Origin: Adiantum capillus-veneris
Lineage: Eukaryota > Streptophyta > Polypodiopsida > Polypodiales > Pteridaceae
NCBI GenBank assembly: GCA_014529385.2
Contig: CM043971.1
Span: 94,279,840 to 94,343,839 of the forward strand
Length of the DNA: 64,000 nucleotides
Direction: 5' to 3'
The position numbers and the translations under genes were made by a program. The stretch's first letter is position 1. Each line of letters starts with the position of its first letter. Below are positions 30,428 to 41,560 of this stretch, one piece after another. The notes under the pieces are model-generated. The model was not told where the DNA came from. It ran no database searches and saw only the letters and a program-made list of their open reading frames with translations.

Positions 30428-31511
30428 ACTCGGTGTCGACAGCCAGGCGTGGAAGACTCTTTCTCTCTCTCTTAACACCCGCCACACACTTACACACACA
30501 CCCTCACGCAACCCTATCCATCCCCATCTCTTGCTCACTGTCTCCCTCCCTCTCTCCCTCGTTCAGCCTCCCTCTCTCCTATGTCAGCTCAGCCCGTGTA
30601 GGGCACATGGCAAAACAGTCACTCTCTCTCTCTCTCTCATTATTTACACACCACAAAACCCACACCCCATACCCTACACACAGACACACACACACACACC
30701 CTTAACCCTCTCCCTCCCTCCATTTCCTCCCTTGCTCACTATCCCGCTCTCTCTCCCTCATTCGTGTACCGAGCGAACATGTAAAAAAATCCCTCTTTCA
30801 CTCTCGTTCCCACACACACACTTGCCAACACATTCATCCACTGTCTCTCTCTCTCTCTCACACACACACACCCACACACACACAACCCCATACACATGCT
30901 CCCATACAGCGCACACACTCCTTTGGCCTCTCTCTCACCCATCTCTAGCTCTCTTTCTGTACACACATACACACGCACACACCCACACGCTTTGTGCACA
31001 CACAACAACACTCACGCTTGAAAAACACAAGTACTTATCCACTCACACACATGAAAACACCTACACGCACACAGGCATATGCACAAACATTTAAAGAGAA
31101 GAAGAAAACGAGCGCCACACCATCAACAAAAGGAGAAAGACGACCAAAAGCACGCGGAAGCAGCACCAAATTTAAGATTGACGCCAAAGGCATGGGCCGG
31201 TTGGCCCCGAAAATGACGAACGTGTAGCATTTCAACATTAGCAAAATACCAGTTTTGGCAGCATTAACCGCACACCAGCCACCCAAACCATCAGCAAAAC
31301 CCATTGTAAATGCCCCAATCTCCACTCTTCTCTAAAGACCTAGCCAACGGCTAATGAATTGTAAAAAACTCCCCATCTCACTCTTACCTCCCTTCTCTCT
31401 ATCTGTATCTTCTCTCCCTCTCTAGCTCTCTCACTAGAGAGGTATCTAGACTCTCTACAGTGACCAATGGGTATTTGCAAGGACCATTAGGTAAGAACCA
31501 CCTCTCAAGCC

Positions 31512-31548
31512 TATATAAAGAGGCTTCTACTAAGCAGACGAGGGGGGG
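31512..31548 (+). promoter_or_regulatory. Family B LTR core promoter, copy 2
   Basis: CTATATAAAG followed by GAGGGGGGGC about 25 nt later. Confidence 0.6.
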
Positions 31549-32275
31549 CACAGAGAAATAACACACTAGAGACATCGCCCAAGCTCCATAAACTCTACAT
31601 TCCATACACCACTAAGCACATAATGCACCCCACAAGCTAAGGGAGCTCACGGTGTCATGCTTGTTGCAAGCATGGGTGTTCTAGGATTGGAAACATCACC
31701 ACCACCACCACCACCAATCTCCACCCACACAATGGTTGATTTACTAGTCATGACCACCCCATGCACTTAAGGCACTCATTACCACACCTCAAGGCAACAT
31801 GAACACACTAGGATTGAGTGCACCGACACCAGGCTACCCCGGGCCACTCTCTATGCTAGTGAAGGATGTCGTTGGCGGCTGTATTGTCTTGATGTTTCCC
31901 TCAACTAACCTCCCACTAATGTGCTAACACCACTAACTCCATCCATGCAGCATATGGCACTCGCATTCCATCATGTACCCCAAGTGTCAAGAGCAAGGTT
32001 GGTTATCAGCCAAGATCACCATTTGTAAGTATCATCATCATCAATAAAAGTGTGCAATTCTATCATGATCTTTGACTCCATTCTCTCTTCTCCTTAGGTT
32101 TGTTCTCCCCATACCCGTGGGATGATTCTTCCCTTGTATGGCATCTCACTCCTGCCACTCTAGGTCATCTATGTCTGCGTCCTAACCGCACCTATGCTAG
32201 GTGGTGCCCCTTTGTAGTCATAGGATAACCCCCTCTCTTTAAATGATGCTTGGGGAATTCAGGATTTTTACCAGG

Positions 32276-32930
32276 GTTAGACATAAATATGATGACAAAT
32301 CCCACTGCATGTGCAATGTTAGGTTGCATAGCCACCATGGCATACATGAGACTACCACAAGCTGAAGCATAAGGAACCTTAGCCATCACAGTTGTTTCCT
32401 CAGCAAATTTGGGACAATCGGTCTTGCTAAGTTTCAAATATGGAGGCAATGGGGTACTCAATGCCTTCCCCTTCTACAGATTGAAATGCTCAAGAACTTT
32501 ATGCACATAATCCTTCTGAGATAAGTATAACAATCTCTTTTTACGGTCTCGAGTAATGCGCAAACCCAAAATGTGATTTGTATTTCCCAAATCTTTCATG
32601 TCAAACTGACTCTTCAGCTTCCTTTTGAGGTCAGCAATGTCCTTCTTTGAATGACTAGCATGAGCATGTCATCCACATAGAGAATAAGCACTTATAGCCT
32701 TGGGAACTCATAAATGCATCAAACTTTTGATACCATTGTCTGGATGATTGCTTCAAGCCACATAGACTGCTTGAAAGCTTACATACTAAATGTTCCTTGC
32801 CCTTTAACACAAACCCTTCAGGTTGCTGCATATAAATCTCCTCATCGAGATCTCCATGTAGGAAAGTACTACATATAAATCTCCTCATCTTGGTGGACAA
32901 TTTGTATTCATTTTGAGCATTCAAGAAATC
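32276..32930 (-). pseudogene. Ty1/Copia RT/RNase H fragment, copy 2
   Basis: Minus-strand homologue of 21000-21610. STFLHGDLDEEIYMQQPEGF and CGLKQSSRQWYQKFDAFM, then VPYASACGSLMYAMVAMQP further on. The YVDD segment is deleted here. Different deletions in the two copies show that each decayed independently from a longer ancestor. Confidence 0.85.
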
Positions 32931-32975
32931 TAAAAATAAATACGTGCAAGAGAAAAATGCTCACTCTTGCATCAA

Positions 32976-32987
32976 GGGGGGGGGGGG
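32976..32987. repeat. Poly-G tract (12 G)
   Basis: Same position as the tract at 21650-21672. Confidence 0.9.
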
Positions 32988-33836
32988 CGTAGTAGATTGC
33001 ACCCAGTGCCTGTGCTCATCTTCTCTTCTCTGGCATATCCTCCCTCACTGTTCTTGTTCAACACTCCACTCTAGGAGGTGCACCTGCATGTTCTCTTTCC
33101 CTCTTTCTGTCGCTCTCTACCGCTCTTGTATCAGTCTTGCTGTGGTTTCTGTGTGTACATGATAATTCAGGTATACAAAACTTATGACTGTAGCATGTTA
33201 TTTTTGGTATTTTTGCAGGCCCTTTGCACTCCTGTCTGTAGCATGCTCTTTCCTCAATAACCTTTTTTCTCCATCGTTTTACCTAGGGTTGATCCCGAGG
33301 CATCCACGATTGGAAAACTCTTTACATCACGTTTATTCCAGTTGCATTCAAGTAACTCTTTATATCACATGCATTCAAGTAGCATCCTTGTTGGTTTAAA
33401 GCCCCTTCTATCAATGTGAACTTGTAACTTTAAAAAAATTAAAACCTTTTGATGAGATGATGTGCTATAGTCACCACGGAGGACTGACACACCTCCTCTA
33501 GCTTTTCTAGTCCTATCCAATCTTCACCCTCTTTTCAAGTTTCTGAGTGATGTGCTTAAGAAATACCTTTTCTGGTGATCCTTTTACTTTTATGCATGTG
33601 TTATATAGATGATACCCTTGCTTGAGTTGGTACTCAAGAGATAGCAACTCAATTTACTCATCTATGGTTGATTATCCACTTGATTAAAGATGTGAGAAAG
33701 AATTATTTGTCCAAGCTCAAAAGTGTGGAATGATTTTGGGCAGACGTAGTGAAAATGTGCAAGGAAATTCCACTTGCGATTGTAGAAGAAGAAAAAACAC
33801 AAACATTTACATTTCTCGGATATCTTTCTCCTTGAT
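32988..33836. repeat. Unclassified dispersed block, copy 2
   Basis: Homologue of 21673-22490 in the same orientation and order after the Copia fragment. Ends at about 33836, where an antisense integrase fragment begins. Confidence 0.5.
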
Positions 33837-34605
33837 CATGCTTCAGCCCACCTGGTCATGTAGTCCACACCCATGATGACATACAATTTACCTGATTGGC
33901 TCCTTGGCAAAGGCCCGATAGCATCAATTCCCCATTTCTCAAATGGTCCATATGAGATTATAGGAGTCTGTGGCTCATATGTGAGCCTCCTATCGCCTGC
34001 CTTTTGACATTGCTTGCATGTTTTACACCAATGATGCACATCCCTATGTAGACTTGGCCATACAAACCCGGCTTGTAGAATCTTTCTACTAGTGATGTCA
34101 AGTGCAAAGTTTCCTTTGCAAACACCATCATGGCAACTTGAAATGATTTCAGTGATCTCTCTAGAGAGAGGTACACGCCTAAGAATTTGATCCTTACCCT
34201 TGCAGTAGAGGTCATCATTGGTAAGGAGATATTTTGTTGCCTTGTGCACAAGCCACTGTTTTTGGCCCTTAGTAAGATCTTTGGGACACTCTCCTGTGTC
34301 CAAGAAACTCATGATGTCAGGCATAGCATCCCTACCTTGGAAGAGAGGTAGCTTCAACTTGATAGCACCCACCACTGAAACATCTTGTAGCTTCTCTCTA
34401 GCTAGAGCATCTGCTTCTTGATTTTCTGCTCGAGGGACATGATGTAATTGTACAACTTGAAATTTCCCTAAAAGTTCCTTTACTTTGCGCAAATGGCCTA
34501 GCATGATATGATTTTTACAAGCCCAAGTTCCTTGTATTTGTTTTATTAAAAGCATGGCATCACCAAATACATTTAACCATTGAATGCCATGCTCTGTGTC
34601 GCGCT
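33837..34605 (-). pseudogene. Tat-type aRNase H C-terminus + integrase N-terminus fragment
   Basis: Minus strand, open throughout. Starts in the second RNase H (GDAMLLIKQIQGTWACKN, then HHVPRAENQEADALA), continues through the integrase zinc-finger region (HHWCKTCKQCQ) and stops just after the first catalytic Asp block (WGIDAIGPLPRSQ, DYMTRWAEA). Clearly related to element A but diverged. Both ends are abrupt. The open frame extends rightwards into microsatellite sequence by chance. Confidence 0.85.
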
Positions 34606-34768
34606 CACTCCTCCGCAGCCCATAACACGCACACACATCACACTCATACACACACACACCCACACACATACACCTAAGCGCACACCCCCCCTCTCTCACC
34701 CCATTCACCTCAGCCTCCCCCTCCACCTCTACGTCGCTGACAGCATCGCAAAAAAAAAACAAAAAAAC

Positions 34769-34781
<13 letters not shown>

Positions 34782-34831
<50 letters not shown>
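34782..34831. repeat. (CA)n microsatellite
   Basis: About 50 bp of CA preceded by a short AT run. Confidence 0.95.
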
Positions 34832-34843
<12 letters not shown>

Positions 34844-35412
34844 ATAACCACACCCCTCCCCGTTCCCACGCATGCATACACACACATATATACATATAAT
34901 TACACATATGTACACAGATATACTCGCACACCTATACATACACACACTCGCATAACGCACACACACAGAAAAAAATACAAAAAAAACCGAAGAATTCTAC
35001 GACTACGACGACATCAACAAAGGAGGACGACCCGAATCACGCGACACCGACAACAAAAAGAACAAAGGCACCGAAGGCATGCCCCGGATGACCCCGAAAA
35101 GACGTACGCACTACATCGACACACTAACAAGATGCCATTCACCGGCATCACACAACCACGACACCATTTTCAGTAAACCGTAGGTTATCATCATCATTTT
35201 TCAGTTTTCATCCAAGCCTTGTAAAATTCCCAATTTGTAAATTCCCCCTCTCTCTAGGTGATGGTCACAAAGGCCCACCTAGAGGTTTTCATTTTAAATA
35301 ACTCCCAAGACAAAGCAAGGGTCAACCACATCGGGCCCACTGCCTTGTTTTGTCTCCCTGATTAGCTTACCCTAATCAAACCAGGATTACCCTAATTCAA
35401 ACAGCCAACACC

Positions 35413-35455
35413 TATAAAAGGGAACTGAGAGTTCACTATCAGGGGAGGGGGGGGG
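35413..35455 (+). promoter_or_regulatory. LTR C core promoter
   Basis: CCTATAAAAGGG, then AGGGGAGGGGGGGGG about 23 nt later; same architecture as LTRs A and B. Confidence 0.6.
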
Positions 35456-35804
35456 CAGTTCATGAGAGGTCAGCACTTGGTAGAGTTTTAGTGAGAGGAA
35501 TTGACACTATTGGCGTCACGGGGAGGGGACTTGTGTGATGGTTTGTTTTGGGAATTGCACGATGTGAAGGGAGCTACGTTCACCTCTCGACTCCAATGGT
35601 CAATGCACACACACATAACCATCCTTGGTAGCAAGTTTCACATCATCGAGTCGTCTCTAGAGAACACACAAAGTAGATTCACCATCTCTTCTCTCTATCT
35701 CTCTATCACCGCGGTGTGTCACCTCGCCAAAAGGAAGGTCATTTGTAAATATTGCAAGAAATAATTCTCCCTCACACCCCCGAGGGTTTTCATCATTTGT
35801 CAAT

Positions 35805-35931
<127 letters not shown>

Positions 35932-36090
35932 GTTTGCGGTGTTCACATCACCGTGGTCTGCATCATAGCCGCTCAAGGCTAGGTGGTGCCCCCCCTGTTC
36001 GCGTTACCATGACTAGCTCGAGGCGTGCATTGGCTCCCGCCGTTTTTAGAGGCCGTCGGGGTTCGGGTATCGCTTTGCTCCCATCAGTGT

Positions 36091-36808
36091 ATATGAAACG
36101 TGAATTGAGTTTTATGACATTTTGTTTAAAATATTGTTATATTATATATTATTTAATACAATTGTCTAAGTATAGTTCAATTATGCGGGGATTTTCATAC
36201 TTAAACACACACATGGTTTGTTTGACCTCTGCCATAGCTTGCATGGATGGGCTCGCCGCATTCGTACTAGCATAAGGAGGGAAAATGGCTTCTGTAGAGT
36301 CTCCATCTGACCAATGTGCAGTGTGTTGGCTCTCCTTTCTTCTTTCCGTGTGCTGCCTATACCACATGCCATAGCCATATTTTCATTGGGCTCACACATA
36401 AACCCAATTTTGGGCCAAAATTTGGGCTAAGGTGCGGTTCCCATTGATCAAAAGTGTCGCAACAAGGGTCGATCAAAGGGGGACAATCAAAACCCCATTG
36501 ATCAAAATTGTCGCAACCGGGGTGAATCAAAGGGGGACAATCAAAACCTTTGAATATCGTACCTGTACTTGCTTTGACCTTTGATAAGACAGTGGTGCTT
36601 CATTCTCCCTTATTGGATGTGGCCGTGTCTCATGGCTTGCTTCAATTTGCATGGTTAACCTGATGCAGTCGGATCAATGCTTGAGTTGCATGGAAGTGGT
36701 GGTAGAACTATTCATGCAAGGTGGACTCTTTTTCTCTATCGGATCTCATGTGTGCTATTTTGGTTCTCCTTTGGTTAACATGGGGCAAGTTGTTGGGAAG
36801 CATTAAAA
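36091..36808. other. Unassigned sequence with a 54-bp tandem duplication
   Basis: No supported gene. Holds two 54-bp direct repeats (36440-36493 and 36494-36547), each beginning CCCATTGATCAAAA and ending GGGGGACAATCAAAAC. The repeats contain TGATCA palindromes. Confidence 0.5.
36440..36547. repeat. 54-bp tandem duplication (two copies)
   Basis: Two adjacent units with about six differences between them. Confidence 0.9.
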
Positions 36809-37045
36809 TTGGCCGTAAAGGAAGAGTATTTTATGGAGGACTGTGAAAGGGTGACAAGGAGAACATTAATATTTTTAGAGTGGGTCATTAGGAAAATTTT
36901 GAGCTCATTTTTGGGCCTTTTAAGGGTGATGCAATATGTAGTGATATTTGTAGCAAAGGTCCTAAGTGCTTGTCAACGCAATTATCCACAGGTAAAAAGA
37001 GAATTATCGAGAGTAGTCACAACACTGAAGTGTGAAAAAGAGTAA
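36809..37045 (+). pseudogene. Possible RNase H fragment of an LTR retrotransposon
   Basis: A 78-codon frame whose end (VLSACQRNYPQVKRELSRVV) resembles the Glu-containing helix block of retrotransposon RNase H. Too short and diverged to place; the rest of the frame is unrecognised. Confidence 0.25.
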
Positions 37046-37320
37046 ATGTAATAGCAGAGACTAACTATCTACCCCTTCTTGGAATGATCACAAGTGTTCA
37101 ACTCCCAAAATTGCTATGTTGAGATGGATTTCCTACGTAAAGTCCGTGAATCCACAACTTAAGCATATTACCAGTAAAGATTATCTAGTGGCCTTATTGC
37201 ACTAACAAAGTGCACACCAAAAGAAAACTCTCTGTACACTGCAAAAACACCTAACATATGTACAAAACTGGCACCTGTAACCCGCTATCTTTGTTCATGC
37301 GGGTTGCCCAACCCCCTGCT
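37046..37320. other. Unassigned sequence
   Basis: Nothing recognisable between the possible RNase H fragment and the minus-strand element F. Confidence 0.4.
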
Positions 37321-38129
37321 TTACCTGTCACCAAACACCTTGCATTGGTCTCTTTCATCCACCTGTAACAACTTTGCATAGTGCCACACCAAGTCACATA
37401 TCCAACCACATAGCCAAACTGCCATCAGCATGCTTCTACCACTCCAAGCACTCCTTGGAAAACTGCCCACTTGCAGCAAAGCTCCTCCAAGAACATCACA
37501 TAGAGCATCCTCGTGCTCACCATCCAAAGACATACTTGTACCATCACTCGCACCAAATTGACCTACCACATCTGACCCGTCCTCCCATCCATGTAAAGCT
37601 AGATCTTCATCTAGCAGATCCTGCACCTGCTTGACAGCACACTGCACAACTGCTTTGATTAGCATCCCCTTCAACCACCACTCACAGACATCCTTACAAA
37701 GCTTGGACACCGCCTTGGAATCCGCATCACCTGTCTCATAGAGGGTACCAACTGCATAGGAATCACCCCTAACTTTAACTCCGCTTTGACCTTCTCAACT
37801 GCTATGCACTCAATTCCAGCATCGTCAAGAACCTCCTCGTCAATTGGCCCTTCAAGGTCAATAAGCACCGCTTGCTTGTCAACTTCAATTACCTGCTCTT
37901 CTACCACTGCACCCTCAAGCTCTGCCAAGGAAGAGAAAAACTCGTTCTCTATCACATTATCCTCGTCCTCTTCCATAGGTACAACTACTTCACACCTTTT
38001 AGCAAAACTTTGCACTTGATGCATCACTATGGCATACTCTATTGCTACCTTCACCAACATGGCCATTAGCATGGCACTGCACACTAGCTTTACCTTCCCT
38101 TCATCACGTGTGGGCCTAAACTGAGCCAT
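37321..38129 (-). pseudogene. Element F acidic downstream frames
   Basis: Two overlapping minus-strand frames (38129-37671 and 37710-37321) that look like one frame broken by a frameshift near 37710. The product is acidic (EEDEDNVIENEFF, then EVLDDAGIE) with no recognised catalytic motif. It occupies the place where a Gag-protease linker would lie, but no DTG/DGG motif is present. Confidence 0.35.
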
Positions 38130-38165
38130 TTGGTCTTCACTAGAAACTTCGGCTTACACTTCATG

Positions 38166-39240
38166 CTACTCCTCGCACACATTTACTGCCTCTCCACTCA
38201 CATGTAAGAGGTCAAACTCATCATACCTGGATTGGGATGACTCGGTCTCCCAACTTGTATCTGCATCCATAGAGCTATCATCACTCGACCCAGTCTCTTC
38301 TTCGGTTTCAAGCTCAGTAACCTCTAGCTTCATCGCTTCAACCTCGTCTACAAATCGCAATCCTTGCTCTTTACCGCACTCCAATGGAGCTTCAACAGCC
38401 TCACTCAAACTTGGTAGCACACTCTTTGCCCACTTTGGAACCACCTGCATATCCTCCACAACTGGAACCGCTCTAGCCGGCATCTTCGGCATAGGAACCA
38501 CCTTATCTCTCTGTAGCCAAATTTCCGGCATAGGAACCACCCTTGGTACTTCTTGCACTTGCACTCCTCTTTGCACCACCTGTGGCTCAGCTACCACCGC
38601 TTTACACTTCTTTGGCTTCACAGCATTTGGCAAACCCTGCCTAGCCTCGTGCTTCTTCAAAATATTTTTGGTTCGCCCTCTCGCTAGAGCTACCACTTCT
38701 TCATACAACGTTGGGCCATCTACCTCCACTTTATCTTGCACCTCCTCATGGAGGCAATTCATGAATTTACTCAATTTCAAAAACTGGCATTCTCTGCAGC
38801 AATTACCTTGATCAATTTACCCCAAAGGGCTTCGAATTCCCACTCGAACGCTTGAAAATCTCCTTCCAAACTTTGTTTCAAACTTTCTAGCTTCCGCTTT
38901 ACCTCATCTAGCTGCACATCCGCAACAAATCTTCTTCGAAAAGCCGCCTCCAGGGCTTCACAATCTACCTTTTCTTCGTCACCAAGGCTATTGAACCATA
39001 TCCTTGCTTTACCACGAACCAGGAGAGGGAACACTTGTACCATCTTCTCTCGATAAACCGCTTTCCAATACGAACAACCCATAGTATTGGAGCCAAGTTT
39101 CCGCATCTTCAACCCGAGTGAAAATGGGAAATCTTGCCCAAGCCATCACTAGCAGCACCTGCTCTTCAAAGGCCGCACCTTTGGCATCACCAAAATCACC
39201 GCTTCGACTTCAACTAGGAGCATCATCATACTCCTCAATG
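38166..39240 (-). pseudogene. Element F gag
   Basis: Ty3-type Gag core on the minus strand: VEDAETWLQYYG in one frame near 39080, then VFPLLVRGKARIWFNSLGDE and the following helices in the 39112-38777 frame, then LSKFMNCLHEEVQDKV in the 38780-38166 frame. Two frameshifts therefore separate three segments. The C-terminal part is Pro/Val- and acid-rich without a CCHC knuckle. Dead copy. Confidence 0.75.
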
Positions 39241-39249
39241 GGGGCGCCA
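39231..39249 (-). other. Primer-binding site of element F
   Basis: Minus strand TGGCGCCCCCATTGAGGAG, at the junction between the LTR and gag leader. Close to element A's TGGTGCCCCCACTGAGG. Confidence 0.6.
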
Positions 39250-40006
39250 GAAGATGGAGAGGGGGAATGGGGGAACACGCTCGGCGCAAACACAATGGCT
39301 TCTCTATAGCTCAAGGTAACCACAACACCCCTATCCTCTCGGAAAACACCACTGCCTACTCAATTTCCATTACTCACACACTTCACAAATCCACCACTCG
39401 AGGTACACCTGCTGCCATGATCTGTCTCCACCCTTTCACACGCACACAGCCACTCAATCTCACTCTCTCACTCAAAACACCGTCGGTCCGGGGGGGGGGG
39501 GGGGGGCGGGCACACACTTCCACACAGCCGGCACCGAGGGGAAACATGAAAGCAGGAGAAAGAGAAGGGGGGAAGGGGAAGCAACAGTAAGAGGGGGCAA
39601 TGGTGGCCTTCATTCCAACACAGAAAACCTATTTACAAGGGCACGAATGCCAAAACAAGGCTCACTCCGCCAAAGAACACCATCCAAAGCTTCGCTTTAT
39701 AGGAGAAAACCGATGGGGGCATGCCCTCGCTGGCTCCCCACTACACTACTATCTTCATCGCAACATATGATTTTGCGGGCACACCCTCCGCGGGAAGAAC
39801 CTCTTCAAAACTCCTCTTTTGGCCTCCTAAAAAAAACTCCCTAGTCGGTAGCTCAAAGACCCCCGAAAAATGAGTGAAAATTGGCTTTTATAGGCTCACC
39901 TTTTTTTTTCCCTCAACATTCTAAACAAGTCCAAGCATTAGCGACATCGCTGGTGCTCTTTGATAATCTTCTTTTTCCTCCACCTTTCCTTTAGCTTTTT
40001 AAGCCC
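39250..40006 (-). mobile_element. Element F LTR, part adjacent to the PBS
   Basis: Minus strand. Contains TATAAAAGCC at 39883-39892 and another TATAAAG at about 39692, CT/CA-rich stretches and a poly-G tract at 39490-39506. Interrupted at 40007 by the LINE target duplication. Confidence 0.5.
39490..39506. repeat. Poly-G tract
   Basis: A run of about 17 G, then CGGG. Confidence 0.9.
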
Positions 40007-40021
40007 AAACTTTTTCAAGCC
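40007..40021. repeat. LINE target-site duplication, left
   Basis: AAACTTTTTCAAGCC, repeated exactly at 45476-45490. Confidence 0.95.
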
Positions 40022-40050
40022 CTAGTCCCATTCCTCACCCGTCATTTTCC

Positions 40051-41560
40051 ATGGTGATTGCTCGACATTCCTTTCAACCTCAGCACATTTTGCAGACAGT
40101 TTTACCTCCTGGTGTTCATCAACTTCCTCACAATCTGGCTGGAATGCAAGTCACCAATGTGTAGCAGCACATTGACCCCTCTCAAAATGGAGTTCCTTTT
40201 GTCAACAATGAGGCAGGTCCCAATCATAGTCATGCCCCTAGTGCTCATCAAGCTCAAATCAAACCTCAGAGCATAGGCGATGAAGCAGGCCCCTCCATTG
40301 TCCAAGCTCCTACTTTTCAGCAAGCATCTTCTTCCACTGATCAACAGGACTGCCAACAAACTTCTGTCTCAGGTAATATCAGATGCCCCTCTCCTGTCCA
40401 ATCCTTTTTTGGTGATTCTCCTGTCGAAGGAAATGCTAGACAAGTCACTGGGCTGGTTATAGAAATTTCTGAGCTACAAAATTGGTACAATCAGCTGCAA
40501 GAAAGAGTTGTCATAGGGATTTGTCATGGCATAAAGTCCCCTGCTGAAGTTCTGAAGCAGTGGATGCATCAACATTGGGGACCTCGTAATATCAGACCCT
40601 TGAAAGTGCAATATCTCCCCAATAGCTATTTTTTGTTTTTTTTGACAAAGCTAGTGATGCCCTTCAGGTCATCAGTTAAGGTCAATGGCTGATTAAAAAC
40701 ACCCCCCTATGTGTGTTCAAATGGTTTAAAGGCTTCAATCCTAGAAATAGCAAACCCTCAAAAGTCCTAGTCTGGGTAGACTTTCCTGATCTTCTACTGG
40801 AGTTTTACCCTTGGCTTGGGAGATTAGGCGCCAACTTAGGGGAAGTTCTAGGTCAAAAAGTTAGGGGGGGGATTAATCCAAAATGGGACCCCCAGCTTCT
40901 TATAGAGCTTGACATTAAACAGGACCTCATTTATGAGATCCCCAGTAGTGATTCCACAAGAAGATTGCTACATAGCGAAAGTGTACTCTACAGGAATCTT
41001 CCTAATGCCTATTTTCATTGCATGAAGCAGGGGCACTTGATTAAGAACTGCTCTGATCTAGCTCCTAAAGAACCCGAGAAAGAAGCTCCAGGTGATTCTG
41101 ACAAACACTTCCAGCAAGTTCAGAGAAAGAATGCTACCAGAGGTGCCAAGAAGAACAAGCAAGTTGTTGTCAAAAAGAAAAATCAGTTTTCTTATCTTCA
41201 GAGAGTTTATGATCCTTTCAGCTTGGATATTGATGAGGCGACATGGCGAGAGGTGCAGCTTCACAAGAATCCTCCTCTGATAGTGAAGGAGATACCGTAC
41301 CCAATTCACAAGCCCCTATTCAACTAGAAATGGATACCCATGACCCCTTTGTCAAAGAGCTGGAAGTTGAAGATCAGAAACATATTCTAAAAATGGCAAA
41401 CTCTCCTTCCCTTTCTGAAGATACAACAATTATAGCAGCTGAAGAGGAATCTCTTCCATCTCATCATAGTGTTAAAGCCAAAAAGAAGAAAGAAAAAATC
41501 CTTGACCCCACAAGACTCTCCGTCTCTATGGCTAAACCCTCCAAAAGCAGTAAAAAATGA
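40051..41560 (+). pseudogene. LINE ORF1 (RNA-binding protein, DUF4283 plus zinc knuckle)
   Basis: First ATG at 40051. A Gln/Pro-rich N-terminus, then the DUF4283-like region and WVDFPDLLLEFYPWL, INPKWDPQLLIE, then CCHC knuckle CMKQGHLIKNC (its first Cys pair is reduced: FHCMKQGHLIKNC). Stops near 40155 and 40676, a frameshift around the T run at 40628-40640, and another frameshift near 41265 that moves the C-terminal Ser/acidic/Lys-rich tail to the frame ending at 41560. It would coat LINE RNA. The final TGA overlaps the ORF2 start. Confidence 0.85.

Noticed and set aside
34605-35176. Extension of the antisense integrase frame and the opposite 198-codon frame
   Set aside because: Chance opening through CA repeats in LTR C; the homologous part ends at about 34605.
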